A stretch of DNA of 64,000 nt from Camarhynchus parvulus (GCF_901933205.1 NC_044585.1:8928001-8992000); one strand, 5' to 3'; numbered from the stretch's first letter, positions 10,301 through 23,200 are shown. The notes: generated by a model from the letters alone, not told the origin. Numbers and translations: made by a program.

Positions 10301-10789
10301 TGCCCCGTGGGGAGCACGCACTTCTCAACGGACAGAAGCCCCTGGCCCTTGGCCTTCTCAGTACATCTACCTCGACCCCCGACAGCTATGGGCTCAGCAC
10401 CACGGCGGGCGCTCACCCTGGCACGCCAAGCATGGAGCAGGTGCGGACCCCCACGAGCACCTCGGCCCAGGATGAGATCCACCCCCTGGAGATCCTGCAG
10501 GCACAGATCCAGCTCCAGCGGCAGCAGTTCAGCATCTCGGAAGACCAGCCCTTGGGGTTGAAGAGCAAGAAGGGGGAGTGTGCGGGGCAGAATGGGGACA
10601 GTGACCTGGGCAGCTGCTGCTCGGAGGGTGTCAAGGGCACCATGAGCACCATCGACCTGGACTCCCTGATGGCAGAGCACAACTCCACCTGGTACCTGCC
10701 TGGAGAGAAGGCCCTGATGGAGGGGCAGGAGGAGGACAAGCCCATGGCGCCCTGGGAGAAGCCCAAGCCCCCAAACCCCAGCAAAGAAG
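7354..10789 (+). CDS. MN1: MN1 coding exon 1 (residues 1-1145)
   Basis: This exon encodes nearly all of MN1, a nuclear transcriptional coregulator. MN1 is known to act with p300 and nuclear-receptor coactivators on retinoid-responsive and other promoters, to be needed for cranial bone and palate development, and to be altered in meningioma and as the ETV6 fusion partner in leukaemia. I recognise it by the start [10 protein letters not shown], the FFGGQQPH and GVFFERF blocks, [15 protein letters not shown] (379-393), a KRPRFDFP basic segment (430-437), the uninterrupted conserved block at 719-781 with [20 protein letters not shown], a basic [11 protein letters not shown] stretch (841-851, NLS or AT-hook-like), and the Gln-rich segment 1044-1070. 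Low-complexity Pro/Gly/Gln runs dominate and no folded DNA-binding domain is visible. The polyQ is only Q325-Q329. The start has A at -3. The frame ends at the junction GAA-G|gtatca, phase 1. Confidence 0.97.
8326..8355 (+). repeat. MN1: CAG5-CCN5 repeat in MN1 (polyQ-polyP)
   Basis: Five CAG codons (residues 325-329) are followed by five proline codons (330-334). Human MN1, as I recall it, has a much longer pure glutamine tract further along (around residues 520-550), and the corresponding place here (residues about 495-500, near [10 protein letters not shown]) has none. Birds therefore appear to lack the expanded tract. Confidence 0.75.
10132..10155 (+). other. MN1: DSGxxS-type degron motif in MN1 (D928-S933)
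   Basis: Residues 928-933 read DSGIQS, an exact match to the DSGxxS consensus bound by the F-box protein beta-TrCP when both serines are phosphorylated, and very close to the beta-catenin version. It lies in a Ser/Asp-rich, probably disordered stretch just before an acidic segment containing [11 protein letters not shown]. The motif is seen directly; phosphorylation and turnover control are inferred. Confidence 0.45.
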
Positions 10790-10796
10790 GTATCAG
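10786..10796 (+). promoter_or_regulatory. MN1: MN1 intron 1 splice donor (non-canonical beyond +3)
   Basis: The junction is AAG|GTATCA. It keeps AAG and GTA but lacks the usual A at +4 and G at +5, so it scores as weak by eye. The assignment is fixed by the protein: splicing to 36,831 restores the codon GCC and the MN1 tail AHDLP. Read-through gives an in-frame 12-residue extension and a stop at 10,825-10,827. Confidence 0.85.
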
Positions 10797-10827
10797 ATGT
10801 CCCACAGGGGTGCTGGCACAGGGGTAG
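10790..10827 (+). other. MN1: In-frame intron read-through tail of MN1
   Basis: If the intron is retained or the transcript ends in it, translation continues as [12 protein letters not shown] and stops at TAG 10,825-10,827. The product would have 1,157 residues and lack the 62-residue exon 2 tail. AATAAA hexamers further into the intron (for example 14,906-14,911) could in principle support intronic polyadenylation. Confidence 0.35.
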
Positions 10828-12486
10828 GGGTGGTTGTGGGCTGCTCAGGGAAGGGGACATGGTGAGGCTGCAGCTCTGGTACTCTGGGCACACACTGGTT
10901 CCACCCCTGGTGGGTGCCAGACACCTTCCCAGTCTGGGCTGGGGCTGCAGGATGCTGGGATGCTGGGTGGCTCTGATGGGGGGGACAGTGTCAGGGACTA
11001 AGTGCTTGCTGCCTGACTGGCCCAGGTGACAACTGCCCCATGGCATCTCCGCTGCCAGCCCTCTCCCTATCATGCCTCCTAGAAAATGGGTAGATGGGGG
11101 TGCTGAGCAGAGGGGCTCCCAGTGAGCCTCACCTGAGCTCCTGGGCCTGGGATGCTGCAGATGGGAACTGCAGCCTGAGGTTCTGAGGAGGGGGGTCCTG
11201 CAGGGTCCCACCAGGCATGGGGTGCTGAGGAGGGGGCTCCCACAGAGCCTGGTGCCAGCTTAACCTTCCAGCCACTTTCCCAAAACTGTGACTGAGGTTT
11301 TCCCTGACCACAAAAACATAAATTTGGTGGTAGTTCTGCCCCTTCAGGTCCAGGTGCCCCCTGCTTGCATTTGGAGCCCACAGCAGTGTGATACTGAACT
11401 GAACGGCTTGTAACAAATGATTTTTTATTTAACTGAAAGGCAGTTTAAAATAAGGCTCTGGGTCTGTTAGTGTAAAACTTGCTTAGTTGACAGATGTTTA
11501 ATTTTGACATTAGTTGTCATTTTTGATCCTTCCTTGTGTCCAGAGGGCATTATGATTCCCCAGGCTTAGGAAAAAATATTTTAATGGAAAACCCTCTATT
11601 ATAAAAGCTGTTTAAGATAAGGATGATTATAGATTCAATTGCTTTCTATTTTATCTTATCAAATCCCTATTTTGCAACCTGCCTAGCTGTATGTGTGATT
11701 GTTACAATGGGTGCACATGCTGTACCTGCTATCTGAGGGCAGGCAGGTGGGTTTTGGTGTGCTAGAAATATATGTGTGCAGTTTACACAATATAAACTCA
11801 TTATTTGTGTCTAGGAAAGGTGATCTTTTGGTACTGCAGTGTAGTTTGAATTTGTTTTCATTATCTCTGGTAGTAGAAACTGACTTTTTGCAGCCCTCCA
11901 CATTTAGTAATTTTGCTAAGAAAGTTGTTGGTGAAATTAGAAGGGAGCTGGTTAGGAAACTGGGCTGTTTCCTAACCTGGTTCTGGTTGGCTTTGCAGCT
12001 TTGGCTTTCTGAAGCGTGAATCCTAGCCCCCACGGTTTGTCTCTTTGTTCCTGTTTAATGCCCAGCGCAGGAGACTCTCATTTCGAGCAGAGTGTTTAGC
12101 ATGCACGGCAGACCCGAGGAAGCCCATCAGCATTCTCCATGCTTCACCCAGGCAAGGACATAAATTGGTTTGTTTGGGGCCCTTCTTTTCCATTTTTAAA
12201 TGGAGTTGCACACAGCATCCTTCCTGGCCCCTTCTCTTTTATTGTTTCTTGTACACAACATCTAGATCTGACTGGATCAATAGCTAGTTAGCACAAATCA
12301 CAGTTCCTGTTACTTCTGCCTTGGCAGGCTCAAGCACATACATACGTTCTCTCACACCACACGCACCCCGTTACATGTGCACTTTCACACATACACAGAT
12401 ACACAGATCTCACACCGTGCTGTGTTTAGAAATAGATTTTGAAAGAATGACTTCTTCTATAGATCTTCACTTCCTGGATGAAAAAA

Positions 12487-12534
12487 AGAAATCCTGAGCA
12501 GTCATTTAAAAGAAATCCTGAGCAGCGATTTAAT
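12487..12534. repeat. 24-bp direct tandem duplication
   Basis: AGAAATCCTGAGCAG plus flanking bases occurs at 12,487 and again at 12,511, giving a period of 24 bp with slight divergence in the spacer. It is a recent slippage-type duplication within the intron. Confidence 0.8.
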
Positions 12535-12587
12535 TCCGAACAGCACATTTATTAAAAGTGTAATTTGGTTTAAAATGATCTATATTT

Positions 12588-12604
12588 TGTGTGTGTGTGT
12601 GTGT
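12588..12604. repeat. (TG)8 microsatellite
   Basis: About 8.5 uninterrupted TG units within the MN1 intron, followed by CATATG. Confidence 0.85.
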
Positions 12605-14859
12605 CATATGGAGCGATGCTTCTGCAGCGTCTTTTAACAGCACTCCTCCAGTCACTTTGATCACAGCTATTCTTAGTAACAGCTAGTGAAAGAAGTAATT
12701 GCTTTCTGGTCGCGATAACCACAATGTTGGTGTTAAAACAGTTCATCACTTGGAAGGAAAACCATTTAATCAGTGTTCCTATATAAGGATATGTTTTAGT
12801 ATTTCAGAGGCTTAACATAAAATAGCAAACCAGTTCCACAACAATGCAGAGGCGCTCGGGTTGGTTCATGCTTTAGTCACTTGAGGGATTTGAATGGGCT
12901 GGTTCCTCGGATGAGGAAATTTATACAGACTCACAGAGAATTTACTTTAACTGTTGTTAGAGATAATGAAGATACAATGGGTGAGACAAAACAGGCTGTT
13001 CACCTCGGTCAGTAGAAATAATTAAACTTAACATTGCCATACCCCTGAGTGTGTGAAACTGTGTTTAAGAAAAGCTTCCTTTAGTCATGGGCTGAGATTT
13101 GAAGCCTTCTCAGTCGGCTGGGATTTGCACTGTGGTGTTTGTTCCAGCAGAAACCCAGTGTCCGGGTGGATGCTCAGGCTCCAGACAGCGCTCCTCCAAA
13201 TTCAGGCAGCTCCTCTGCGTTGCGTGCTGGAAGGTGGGCACCGTTTTGGGGCTGGGCAGCGTTAGTGAGAGCAGCATTAGACCCGGGGTTCTCCCCAGTG
13301 CAGGCGTGTTTGGGGCTTGTGATTTACACCTGCCGTGAGAGCGGTCGGGGATTTATTCCACTGTGGCGCTGCTGCGATTGGCACCGGCGGCTCCTCAGGT
13401 GCAGGGAGGTGGAGGAAGGGGAGATGGGTGTTGGGGGGCAGCTTCCCCTCGGTGCAGTGCTGGGCACTTTGTCCACTGCCTGCCATTCTCCAGGACCAGA
13501 GGGTCCGACTTCAGTGCTGGCCATGAAGGAAAGAGCAGGCTCTCCAAAATACAGCAGGATCAGGAACTTCCCAAATACTCTGTTAGCACGCAGGTTATGG
13601 GGGAAACAACTTGAGTTGTTTTAGTGGCTGCTCAGATTCCTCGGAGCTCACCTTGTTTCCCCATAATGGCATTAAAACGATTTGCTGATCTCTGGCAGTT
13701 GTGTGAGCTGTGGGTCTGGAGGTTGCTGGGAGCAGACACCGGTGCTGTGAGGTGTGACACCTCTGGCGCTGGCCTGCCGCGAGCTCTGTGCGTGCGTTCG
13801 CGTTCCATTCCGGAATGTAGTATTAGTAATGCTGCCTGGACATGGCTCTGCCCTGAAATGTGTTTTCTGTAAGTTTTCTCTGATGCATCATTTCTTGTAC
13901 CAACATGTTTTATGTGAAGTAGCTGGTAGGTTTTGGGCTTTTTTCCCCTGAAAATGCTTTCTAGAATTTCATGTTTTCCTCTGCCTAGCAGCTTGAGCTG
14001 GGAATGAGAGATAAATAACACTGAGTCTAGAGGGGTTGTCTTGACTTCCAACACCACAGCTCTAGCTGACAAAGAATAACTGGTTCAAATTCACTTAAAA
14101 ATCCAGGGCCAGTTTAATGGGTTTTGCTTTTCCTAGTTTGACTGAACCAGAACAATTTCCTCTTCAGTGAAATGTGTATTACTATTCTTTAGAAACCCAC
14201 TAAATAAGTGCTGGTGGGGTTTTGGTTTTTAGTTTTTAATTGAAATTTCGAAAGTCCCATACTGCAGATGTCAGATGAAGACATCAGTATGTACCTAGAA
14301 CTGTGCAGGAGAAAAGGATGGGAGTATGTTTTGCTGCTTGGTGGCTGTTGGGCTCGTCAGTCCGGGCTGACGGGCACGTGCCACGCGGTGCCGTTGGCCT
14401 TCATCTATGAGTTTTTGTTCATATTTCATTGTTACACCGAACCCGTCACTGGAATGAGCCCACAGGCCAACCCTCTTGCTGGAGCAGTGTGTAACATCTG
14501 TGAATTACTAGAAATACATTAACAAAGGTCAAATTTGGTCCAGATGCGGCCGGGAGCCTTTGTTTTCTTTCCCTTTCCAGTGCATTCTGCTGCCTGCTTT
14601 ATTTTAAATACTGCTTAGTTCTTTTATAGGCTTTACCAAGGGACTGTGTTTGTTTACCGGGACTGAGTTTGTCAGACCTCTCCTGAGGTTTTTCAGGCAC
14701 TGAACCCTCACTGCAAGCGATGTGCTGAGAGCGGCTGTGTTGTCGTGAGCGCTGTGGAAGCGAGTTCAGCAGCAAAGCTCAGCGCCTTTTCCAGCAAGGG
14801 GGCTGTGATTCCCGATGCTGCTTTGTCTCACTGGGCTGCTGAAACTTACACAATTTTAA

Positions 14860-17130
14860 CAATTTAGTGAAAAAAGAAGCTATTGCCTTTGTCTTGAAGT
14901 TGCACAATAAACTCCACATATATCAAATCTACATCTTGATTAAATAATCTGGATTAGCAATGAGAGTGACGAGGGATGAATGCTCCCGCTGCTTATCCTG
15001 GGAGAGAGTGTGGTGTGTGTGAGATTTGGATTTAATGTGATGCTTTAAACTTTTCTAACCTGTTAAAAAAATAATTGGAAGAGTTGCTCCTGCTTGGCCT
15101 CATGTGAATGATAGAAATTCTCCATTGTTTACCTTGACTGACTATAATTTTTAATACTTTTTACTAGAAAACGGTTCTGTTTAGAAATATTTTCCTTTGT
15201 TTTATAAACATTCTGTAGCAGTGTGCTTGTCGACCTTTATGGCATATATTAGAAAAAGCAAGGGACAGAATTTTCAGTCGTATTTCCTCTTGCTGTAATA
15301 TACTAAAATATTTAGTTGCAGGAAATGTGTTAATTTATTGGCATTTCAGTAACAACTGTAGCCAGTGTTTGCCTTTGCATCCCCCGTCTGTATGGCTGTT
15401 AATTTCTGGTCTCTAGATTTACCTGTTCTCATTTCAGTGGACAATCTAGCTGTGTTTGAATGAATGCAGATTACCTATCTGGTTTGCATCCTGGTGCTTC
15501 CTTGCCCCAAAGTCTGTTATTTTCTGATGCCCACTCAGTTGCAAGGCGAGTTTTAATGGGGTTGTTTTGCACACACTTGGTGTGAGGATCTGCGTGAGAC
15601 AGACTTTGAGGGAGATGTTTCTTGAAATTGGTGTGTGAATGTGCTTCAGATCTTTATGTATGATGTAAAAGGAAATGAATTAGATTTAGTATTTATATAT
15701 GAGCTTGGATGACAGCATAGATTTATTTTGATCTGTGATGTATTACACTAAGTCTCCTCTTACTTTTTATAGTACAATACCTGTTTTTTTTTTACCAATC
15801 ACCTAGTGGAATGCTGGACCATAGAACTGCAAATAATATTTTGATAAAAAGTGTTATTAATTAGTAATGTCTGTAGATAAAATTTGTTGTTACTTGTGTA
15901 GAACAAAGAATAAGGCATCAAACAAAAGTCTAACCTGAAACTAAATAGGCTGCTTTTATTTGAACCAGCTGACTCCCAGCCTCAGTAGTATTCTATACCA
16001 GGGAAAGGTTTTGGTACAGTAAAATGCCTTTATGTGGCCATATAAAATTTTAGTACTAGACAAATTACTATACATTTTCAGTCAGTGGTTTCTCGTGTAT
16101 TTCTGTTAAATCTGAGTGTGAGGAGAGTCTCCTCAGAAAGTGCACAGCCAGTTCTCAGATGAATCTTCAGGTGGCCTAACGCGTATGCTTTGTTAACGCT
16201 AAATTTACCAAAATATCAGAAGCCGTTTCATGCCATAATTTCTCAAGCGCATTGAGACTGTTGAAAGAGACCTGTCAAATTGTAGGCAGAGGCTCATTCC
16301 CTGTTTTATCCCTAGTACAGAATAGGTTGTCCTTGTGCGTGTTTCGGACTGGAGCATGTTGGATGCAGGCAGCGCGGGCGGTGGGCGTCAGGCACTGGTA
16401 GAGCCACCTTGCACCGCGGCTCCGGCCGGCATCCGCCTCCCTGCCCAGCTGGTCCAGCTCTTCCATTGAGAAATCTACACCCTTGAAAAGAACGATGTTT
16501 GCACCTGTAGACACATGATTAAGGTTTGCTGGACACTTTTAAGATCGGTGTGTTGTTTATTCTTAAATATGAAATAGTTCTGTTTGTTGAGAGGCGTTTT
16601 TAAATGAGAGCCTCTGTTAGTGAGGGCTGTTCAGAACGTGGCTGGCTGCACACCAGATCTTGGGTAAGGGACATGGGGAACCTTATGGAAATCAAATAGG
16701 TGAAGCTGTGGAATCACCCAGGAAATTCAAGGTCTGCCCTTACCTTCCTGGTCTTGGTTAGATTTCTCAGTTTTTGAAATGTGATTCCGAATTTTTGCTG
16801 TTCTGTAGATAGACCCAGTTTACACACAGTGATTAGATGACTGGCTTATATAAAAATACTGTGATTCTTTGTAGTTTGCTGCTTTTCCTTTGCCAGATGC
16901 TTTTGTGTTGGTGCAGTTAAAACATTCTGAGTTATTAGTGGCCTTTTAATACAAAGGATTTTGGCGTTTTTTTTACAAATTTAAATATATTTTATGGATT
17001 ATGTGCCAATGTTCCAAAGTCAAATACCTTCTAAATTTAAAGCTGAGAATTGAACAGCTGGAGGTCTAATCCATTAATTTTTACAAGCTGACTTTCTTCA
17101 TACTTCAAAAGAACATCTTAGATGATACTG
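14860..17130. other. AT-rich intronic block with candidate conserved non-coding sequence
   Basis: About 2.3 kb of unique, AT-rich DNA without repeats or tandem duplications. Its dense TAAT, GATTA and CAAT-type words and absence of G/C-rich drift look unlike the surrounding intron (for example 14,880-15,000 and 15,280-15,470). This texture is typical of clustered intronic enhancers near developmental regulators. It is an inference from composition only. Confidence 0.3.
16275..16514 (-). other. Isolated CpG-rich antisense ORF (79 codons), unrecognised
   Basis: On the minus strand an open frame runs MSTGANIVLFKGVDFSMEEL and on to a stop. It is preceded in the same strand by CTACAG, which resembles a splice acceptor, and an AAG|GTGG possible donor follows about 100 nt later. 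The stretch 16,330-16,450 holds roughly ten CpGs in an otherwise CpG-poor, AT-rich intron. I do not recognise the protein. It may be a real exon of an antisense transcript, an old retained exon, or a CpG-rich regulatory spot that happens to be open. Confidence 0.2.
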
Positions 17131-17299
17131 CTTTACTGTTCCCCTCTTCAGCACCCCTTCTTCTCCTCTCCCTGCCAGTGCCCTCTTCTCTAAGGCTTCA
17201 TGTTCCGCTCATCTCCTGGCAAATGACAAAAGCATCTGGATGGGGTGAATGCATTTTCCTTAGTTGATGTAAGAAGTTTTAAGACTCGATGGTCTAGAA

Positions 17300-20200
17300 A
17301 TGTTCCTTAGTGTTGCATTTGCTATCCACACTAATGCAAAAATACGTGGTCACCACTGTTTTGTGTTTCCTTCCTCTACTTGGGTTATTTTTTGTAGCAG
17401 CACGGGCATTGCCATAGGAGTATTTTAGCTCCGTGCTTGTGCCCTTTTGAGATGCCTGACTCACATGTAGGGCACATCCCTCTCTGTAGGACTGGGTCTG
17501 ATCCATTTGGGAGTAACATTTTCCCAAGTTTTGCCTTGTCTGTTTGGGCAGGAGCTGCTCTGGCACCGCGGCCGGTGCCGCTCCCTGGGATGCACGTGCA
17601 CATCCATCAGGGGCAGCTCCCAAGCAGGAGCTGAGTCCTGGCTGCAGGCTGAGGTGCTGCCCAGACCCTGCAGCGGGGCACTTTGTGTCTGTTTGTTTTC
17701 AATTCCAGCAAATCTGTTTGTGTCTGTTCAGTGTTTTAACGTAACACCGCTGAGCGTGACGCTGGGCGGTCTACATTTTTTTATTAGCTTTTAACATTTG
17801 TCAAAAAAAAGCTTTTTTTGGTTTGGTAAGCAGAAATCTGGTTATGTTTAAGTGCTGCTTTGATAGATTTTTTTACATCGAAATAAATACAGTTTATTTG
17901 TGTTTAAACACGGACAACACGTGTGGGAACTCGAAGGGCTCTGCTAGCTCTGACTGTGAGCGATGGGAGAGACGTGCCACAGTCCTGCTCCTGCAGCCAC
18001 TTTGTGTGAACTTTGGGATATTTATCTTTTTTTTATCCCCCTCTGTGTTTGGACCGTTTAAAATACAAAATGAAGAACTTTGGTTTTTTTTCCTTTTAAC
18101 TCTCCTACCTTCAGTTCTGACCACTGGGCCTTTAGGACTTGATCCCCTTGATCGCAGCAAAGCCTGTGATCGGTCAGTAGTTGGAAGACAGCAGGGTTTT
18201 TTGGTGGTAAAATATATGTTTTCAGAGTTAAGTCTGCATTTAATTAATTTTGTGAATTAGTATTCACAAAATACTCGAAAGCATTCTGTTGCTAATAGAA
18301 AGATCATCCTGAGGCTGGGGAAGCACAGTTAATTGAAAAAGCAGCCATTTGTAAAGTGAAGAAAATTTTAAAACATTTCATACCCTAATTAAGAATGTAC
18401 TCCTGAGTTAAAATTGAGAATATTAATTTGCTGTGTGAAGCAAATACATTACAAAGCCCTGGAAAGAGTCATATCCTTCCTTCCTCCTTAATCCTCTCCC
18501 AAAATGCCGTTTCAGAAGAAAGGCGTGACTTTTTTCTTTTTTATAATATAGCCTGAAACCATTTTGCTAGAAAGATGTAAATTGATCTATTAACATAGGA
18601 AATGGAGGTTGGGCTGGGGTTATTATCTGGTCAGAATTTTAGGATCTCTTTCCTAGAAAGATCTTCCACTATTTTTTTTTTTGAGGGAGGGGTGGGTGGG
18701 TATAATATTCTTCCATAAAGGCATTTAAAAGCCTTTTGGTCTCAGGTGAGAGCAGTCAAAAGAGGCAGAGGATGCTGTGGCACAGCTGTGCATCATTGCA
18801 AGCAGTGCTGCTCCCTGGGGAACGGGGCTGAGCCTTCCCTCCCCTGCTCTGTTGGAGGTGAGGCTGCGAGCGGGAACGGGCAGGGAGGGAATGTCTGCAC
18901 AGCGTTCCTGCTCCTGGCTGGATGGCTCAGGCAGGGAGGGAATGCCTGCACAGCTTTCCTGCTCCTGGCTGGATGGCTCAGGCATCGCCGTCGTACTGAC
19001 CGACATTGGGGTCTACGTGTGATTTAGAGCGCAGCGGAGTCCATATTCAGGTCCCACTTTAGGAATTTTTTTTATTTAAGATCATATTTATTGCACCATA
19101 AATTGCCACGGTGCTTTAGAAACCTGGGAGATGTTCCCACTGCTGAAGATTTAATGTCCAAATGAGATAAAAGAGGCGTTGTTGGGCTGTGCAGTTGCCG
19201 GTTCACTGCTGGAACACAGAGTGGTGCCACCAGGGCTCGGGCAGAGGATGCGCAGTGGAACTGGAGGGCACTTGGGTACCCAGCAAAGGCTGGCACACTG
19301 GTGCTGAATGCTGCTGGGTTGAGAAGTGTGTGTGAGCAGGGAATGAAGGGCTGAGAGCATCTCGTCCCACCTGGTGATCTCATTTCTGAGTGGATTCCTG
19401 GTTTGGTGAGGATGGCGCGGCTGTACTGCCCTCTCCGGGGCAGCATTTCTCCTCTCGTGGAAAAAACAAACCCAAACCCCAGTTATGGCACTTCTGATCT
19501 GCGTGTGAGTGAATTCCTAAATAGGTTTGTCAGTCTTAGCAACAGGAAAAGAGACCTAAATGTTGTAGAAGTACTTTGGTGCAAGGTTTTCACCTCTTCC
19601 AGGTGCCTGGGGTTGGAAGCATCACCAAAGGAGGGCTTCTCCTCCCTGCTCCCCTGGGTGATGGGAGAGGAGCACCCAGACCTCAGGTCTGAGCAGCCCA
19701 GTAGATCACAACCACCTGGTGTGACTTATTCCTGGAGTGGTACTGAGCTGATAATTAGAAAAAAGATGTCTCTTAGACCTGCCAGGCAGCCTGGTAACTG
19801 TTTGCATCTAATAATACTGATATTTTTGATCTGACTCAATTGTTTTAATTTTTACTGGTGCCAAATATTAGGCTGAAAAATGTTTTTTGCGTAGTCTGAA
19901 AAGTAACCCAAAGTTTCAGACCAAATACAGTTTTAAAAGCAAGAAGATAATAAATGGGTCTATTGATTGTATTCTACAAAAGAAAAAAAAAGGTGTTCCC
20001 CAGTAATTGTAATAAAAGCTACCACAGTCTATGAGACAATAATTCTGAAACCCTTTAAAAATACTATTATTATTCAAAATGCAAAGCAGCTGGTATTTTA
20101 CGATAGAACAGATTTTATTGTTGCTGGATATAGGGTCAAATGCTTGCAGCACATTTTTGATTTAAACAAACCAAAAACACAAATGCTTTTTTGAAGATAA

Positions 20201-23200
20201 AATCAGTAAGAATTATTATTTTTTTTTCCTGGATGCTATAGCTCCCTTCTCTACCTCTAAATATAGGCAAATACTTTTCTTTTTGTGCTGGGAGGAACCA
20301 CACACGGCCCAGCTCCCTGTGCTCTCCCTACCATGCCATAGTTCTGGAGGCAGAGGAAAAGAAGGACTGTCCCAAGTACAATTAAAATCTCATGTGAACT
20401 ACTTTGAAAGAGATAGATCACAAAAAAGGGAGAATAGCAAAACATTTTTTCATTCTGGGTTATTACTGAAGTTTCATCCCATCATTTGCCAGTTCTTTGT
20501 GCTGTTGGCAGGGTGGGTGTGAGGGTGATGGCTGGAAAATGTGCAGGGGAACAGGGGAAAGCTCAGGGGCAGCCCTGGTGATTTAGGTGAGCTTTGCTTT
20601 GAAACTCTGTGCATCAAAGTTGTGTTGTATGTTACATGACAAAGTGGTGTGTCCTGTAGATGAATCCAGTTCATGTTCTGTGTCCTGATGTTCCTTATTT
20701 TAGCTGAGTTGTGAATGGGAAGGGCAGAAGAGAATTTGCTGCTCCCAGTGCTCTGGGCCCCGGGGCAGGTGACCACGGTCCTGACTGTGCCAGGTTCCTG
20801 ATGGTCCTGCGGACCAACAAATACCTCTTTGGAAATGTGAGGTTTTAACAACACAGTGAAGTCTTACTCCAAATAATTTTCCAGATCCTCTAGTGTTTTG
20901 TGTAGTTTTCCTCGAGTGGCTGATGCCAATGGTGCTGCAGTGTTTCTCTTAAGGAAAAAGAACAGATAAAATATCTCTTTTTTGAGCCAGACACGTGTGA
21001 GCCTCAGAGCTGAGAACGTGCGTTGGGAGATTGTGATACAATTACGTTTTATGTCTACCTATTAAGCATAATGAAGGGTTGGTTGCTGGCCTTAAATTTG
21101 GAAAGAGCTTACTGTAGAGCTTAAACCAGAAGTAGATTCCTGTAATTACTGCTTTGCCGTGCGGAGTGTGGCGAGGTAGAGGGAATAAAAACTGTTCATT
21201 GTCCAATTGTATTTCCATAACTGCTGCACTTTTAAATGTCTGTTTTGAAAGATAAAATTTTTGTTATACTAATTTTCTGAAGTAAGCTAATAAAAGCCAA
21301 TGCAGAGAAAAAAAAATAAAAGAGGTGAAGAATGTCAAATGAACAATGCTTAGAAAACACGGAGCTTCAGCTTCTTCAGTAAGCCCTGCTGCGGTGCTTG
21401 AAAAGTCAGTGGCTTTGTTTGTTAAACACAGGGCCACTGTGCTGTTGTGGTTTAGATTTGCTTGAATACGAGATCCTTGATGATGAAATGAAGAATTTTT
21501 AAAACTTTCAATTTTATGGTTGTTTTTCTTCGTACTAGATTAGGCAAACGGGGTAAAACTCGAAGCAGTCAGTTCCGAATCTGCTTTTGCTTTTACTTGA
21601 CGTTGTTCTTGCTGTGTGATGGCAGTATGTCAGGGAAACTTGGATCCCAGCATCAGCTGTTTGGAATTATTGTTTGGATTATATTCAGTTTCAAATGGTA
21701 TGAAACTGTAGTGAGAAATGAGCATTTGTTTATGCTGATAAAATGAGTCTTTCATAGCATACACTTGTTTTGGTTGTACATACTAGTGCATGTTATAGCT
21801 CAGAATGTCCATTTTTTCAGAGTGATAACATGGCCCCATTCTGCTCTTTGTGTGCATTTGGAGCTGGGAACTGCATCAAAGTGGAGGTGTTTCTGCTTCA
21901 AGTGAGGAAGAAGAGAGGGAAGACCGAAACTCTTCTTGGCCCTTAGGGAAAAAAAAAACACCCTAAACCACATCCTTTTTCCTCTCCCCCTCAAAAATTT
22001 GGCTTACGTCCTTAAGAGAGGTTTTTTCCTTTTATTTTCCAACCATCCTTTAAGGTGTGCTCTTCTGGCCTTTCTCCAGTTTGTGGAGCTTCTCTTGGAA
22101 TATGTTTTAAGAGGTTGTATTTGACATGTTACTGAAGCCTGCCTTCCACAGTGGTCTGGCTCAAATGGAAATGTGAAAAGTTCCCACTACTGAGCTGTAA
22201 AGGAATACTGGAAATGGGTTATGCTGAAAAAACCATTTAGATAAAAATGCAATTTTCCCTTCCACATACACTGCTAAGAATTAATAGCACATTCTTCCTA
22301 AATGGGTAGTTCTGTATGATATTTTCACCTTAATTAAATTCTTTCCAAAACAGGAGAGTTTCATTTAAAAATGTAGGGCAAAATTGATCTGTCTTTATCT
22401 GCAGTGCTTCCCGCTTTAAAATATGGGATTGAGTTCTATGGCTGTCTGGGCACTCCTTGGAAAACAGATGTTGAGTTCCAAGGTGGATGTCCCATCACAG
22501 GGTGTGCTCCTTACCCTGCTGTCACAGCTGGATTTGGGCTGTCACTGTGGTGGTGTGTGCTGTGCATGCTAGCTGTGCTTTCACAGCTCCACTACTTGGC
22601 CAGCAGCCACCAAGCAGTGGGGACATGAACATGGCACTTACCAGGGCATTTCTGCCAGAAATACCCCAAAAAGGGAGAAGGGCCAAGCCCACTGTGGCCT
22701 TAACCTGTGTTGGTTCATTGTTGCACACCTGGGGCACAGGTGGTGAGCCCAAGTGTGGCATGGCCTGGAGACAGTGTTTCAATCTCTTTCAATATGTTCC
22801 TTTTCTGCAGAAGATATATAAATGTCTAATGAAAGAAAGAAGGGGGAATCCTTTGTGGTAGCTGTGAAACTGAAGTGGAGATGCCCCCAGGAAGATTTGC
22901 CAGTTCCAGCTAAGAGAAAACCAAAACATATATTCATGCTTTTTAATGGTTCCATTTTTGGTGGAAGGTTTTTAATGTAATGGTGAGAATAGAAGTGTGT
23001 GGAAGAAGTAGGGCTGATAAACTCTGCTTTAAACAGCTTTTCACTGGTGAGTTACAGTGGAGAAAATGCTTTTATTAAATAAATTGTTTAGTGTTGTCAT
23101 GGTTTTAATAAAATGGTTCCCACATATAAGCAATGCTCATAAGCATGGAGAAATGGACAGGATTGATATAACTCGAAGTTTCCATGTTAAAAAATATGAA

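Noticed and set aside
10162..11211. Minus-strand 349-codon open frame across the exon 1 end
   Set aside because: Mostly antisense to MN1 coding sequence and its donor; no family features.
14040..14110. tRNA-like B-box (GGTTCAAATTC)
   Set aside because: No matching A-box or cloverleaf stems upstream, and the last bases differ from the consensus.
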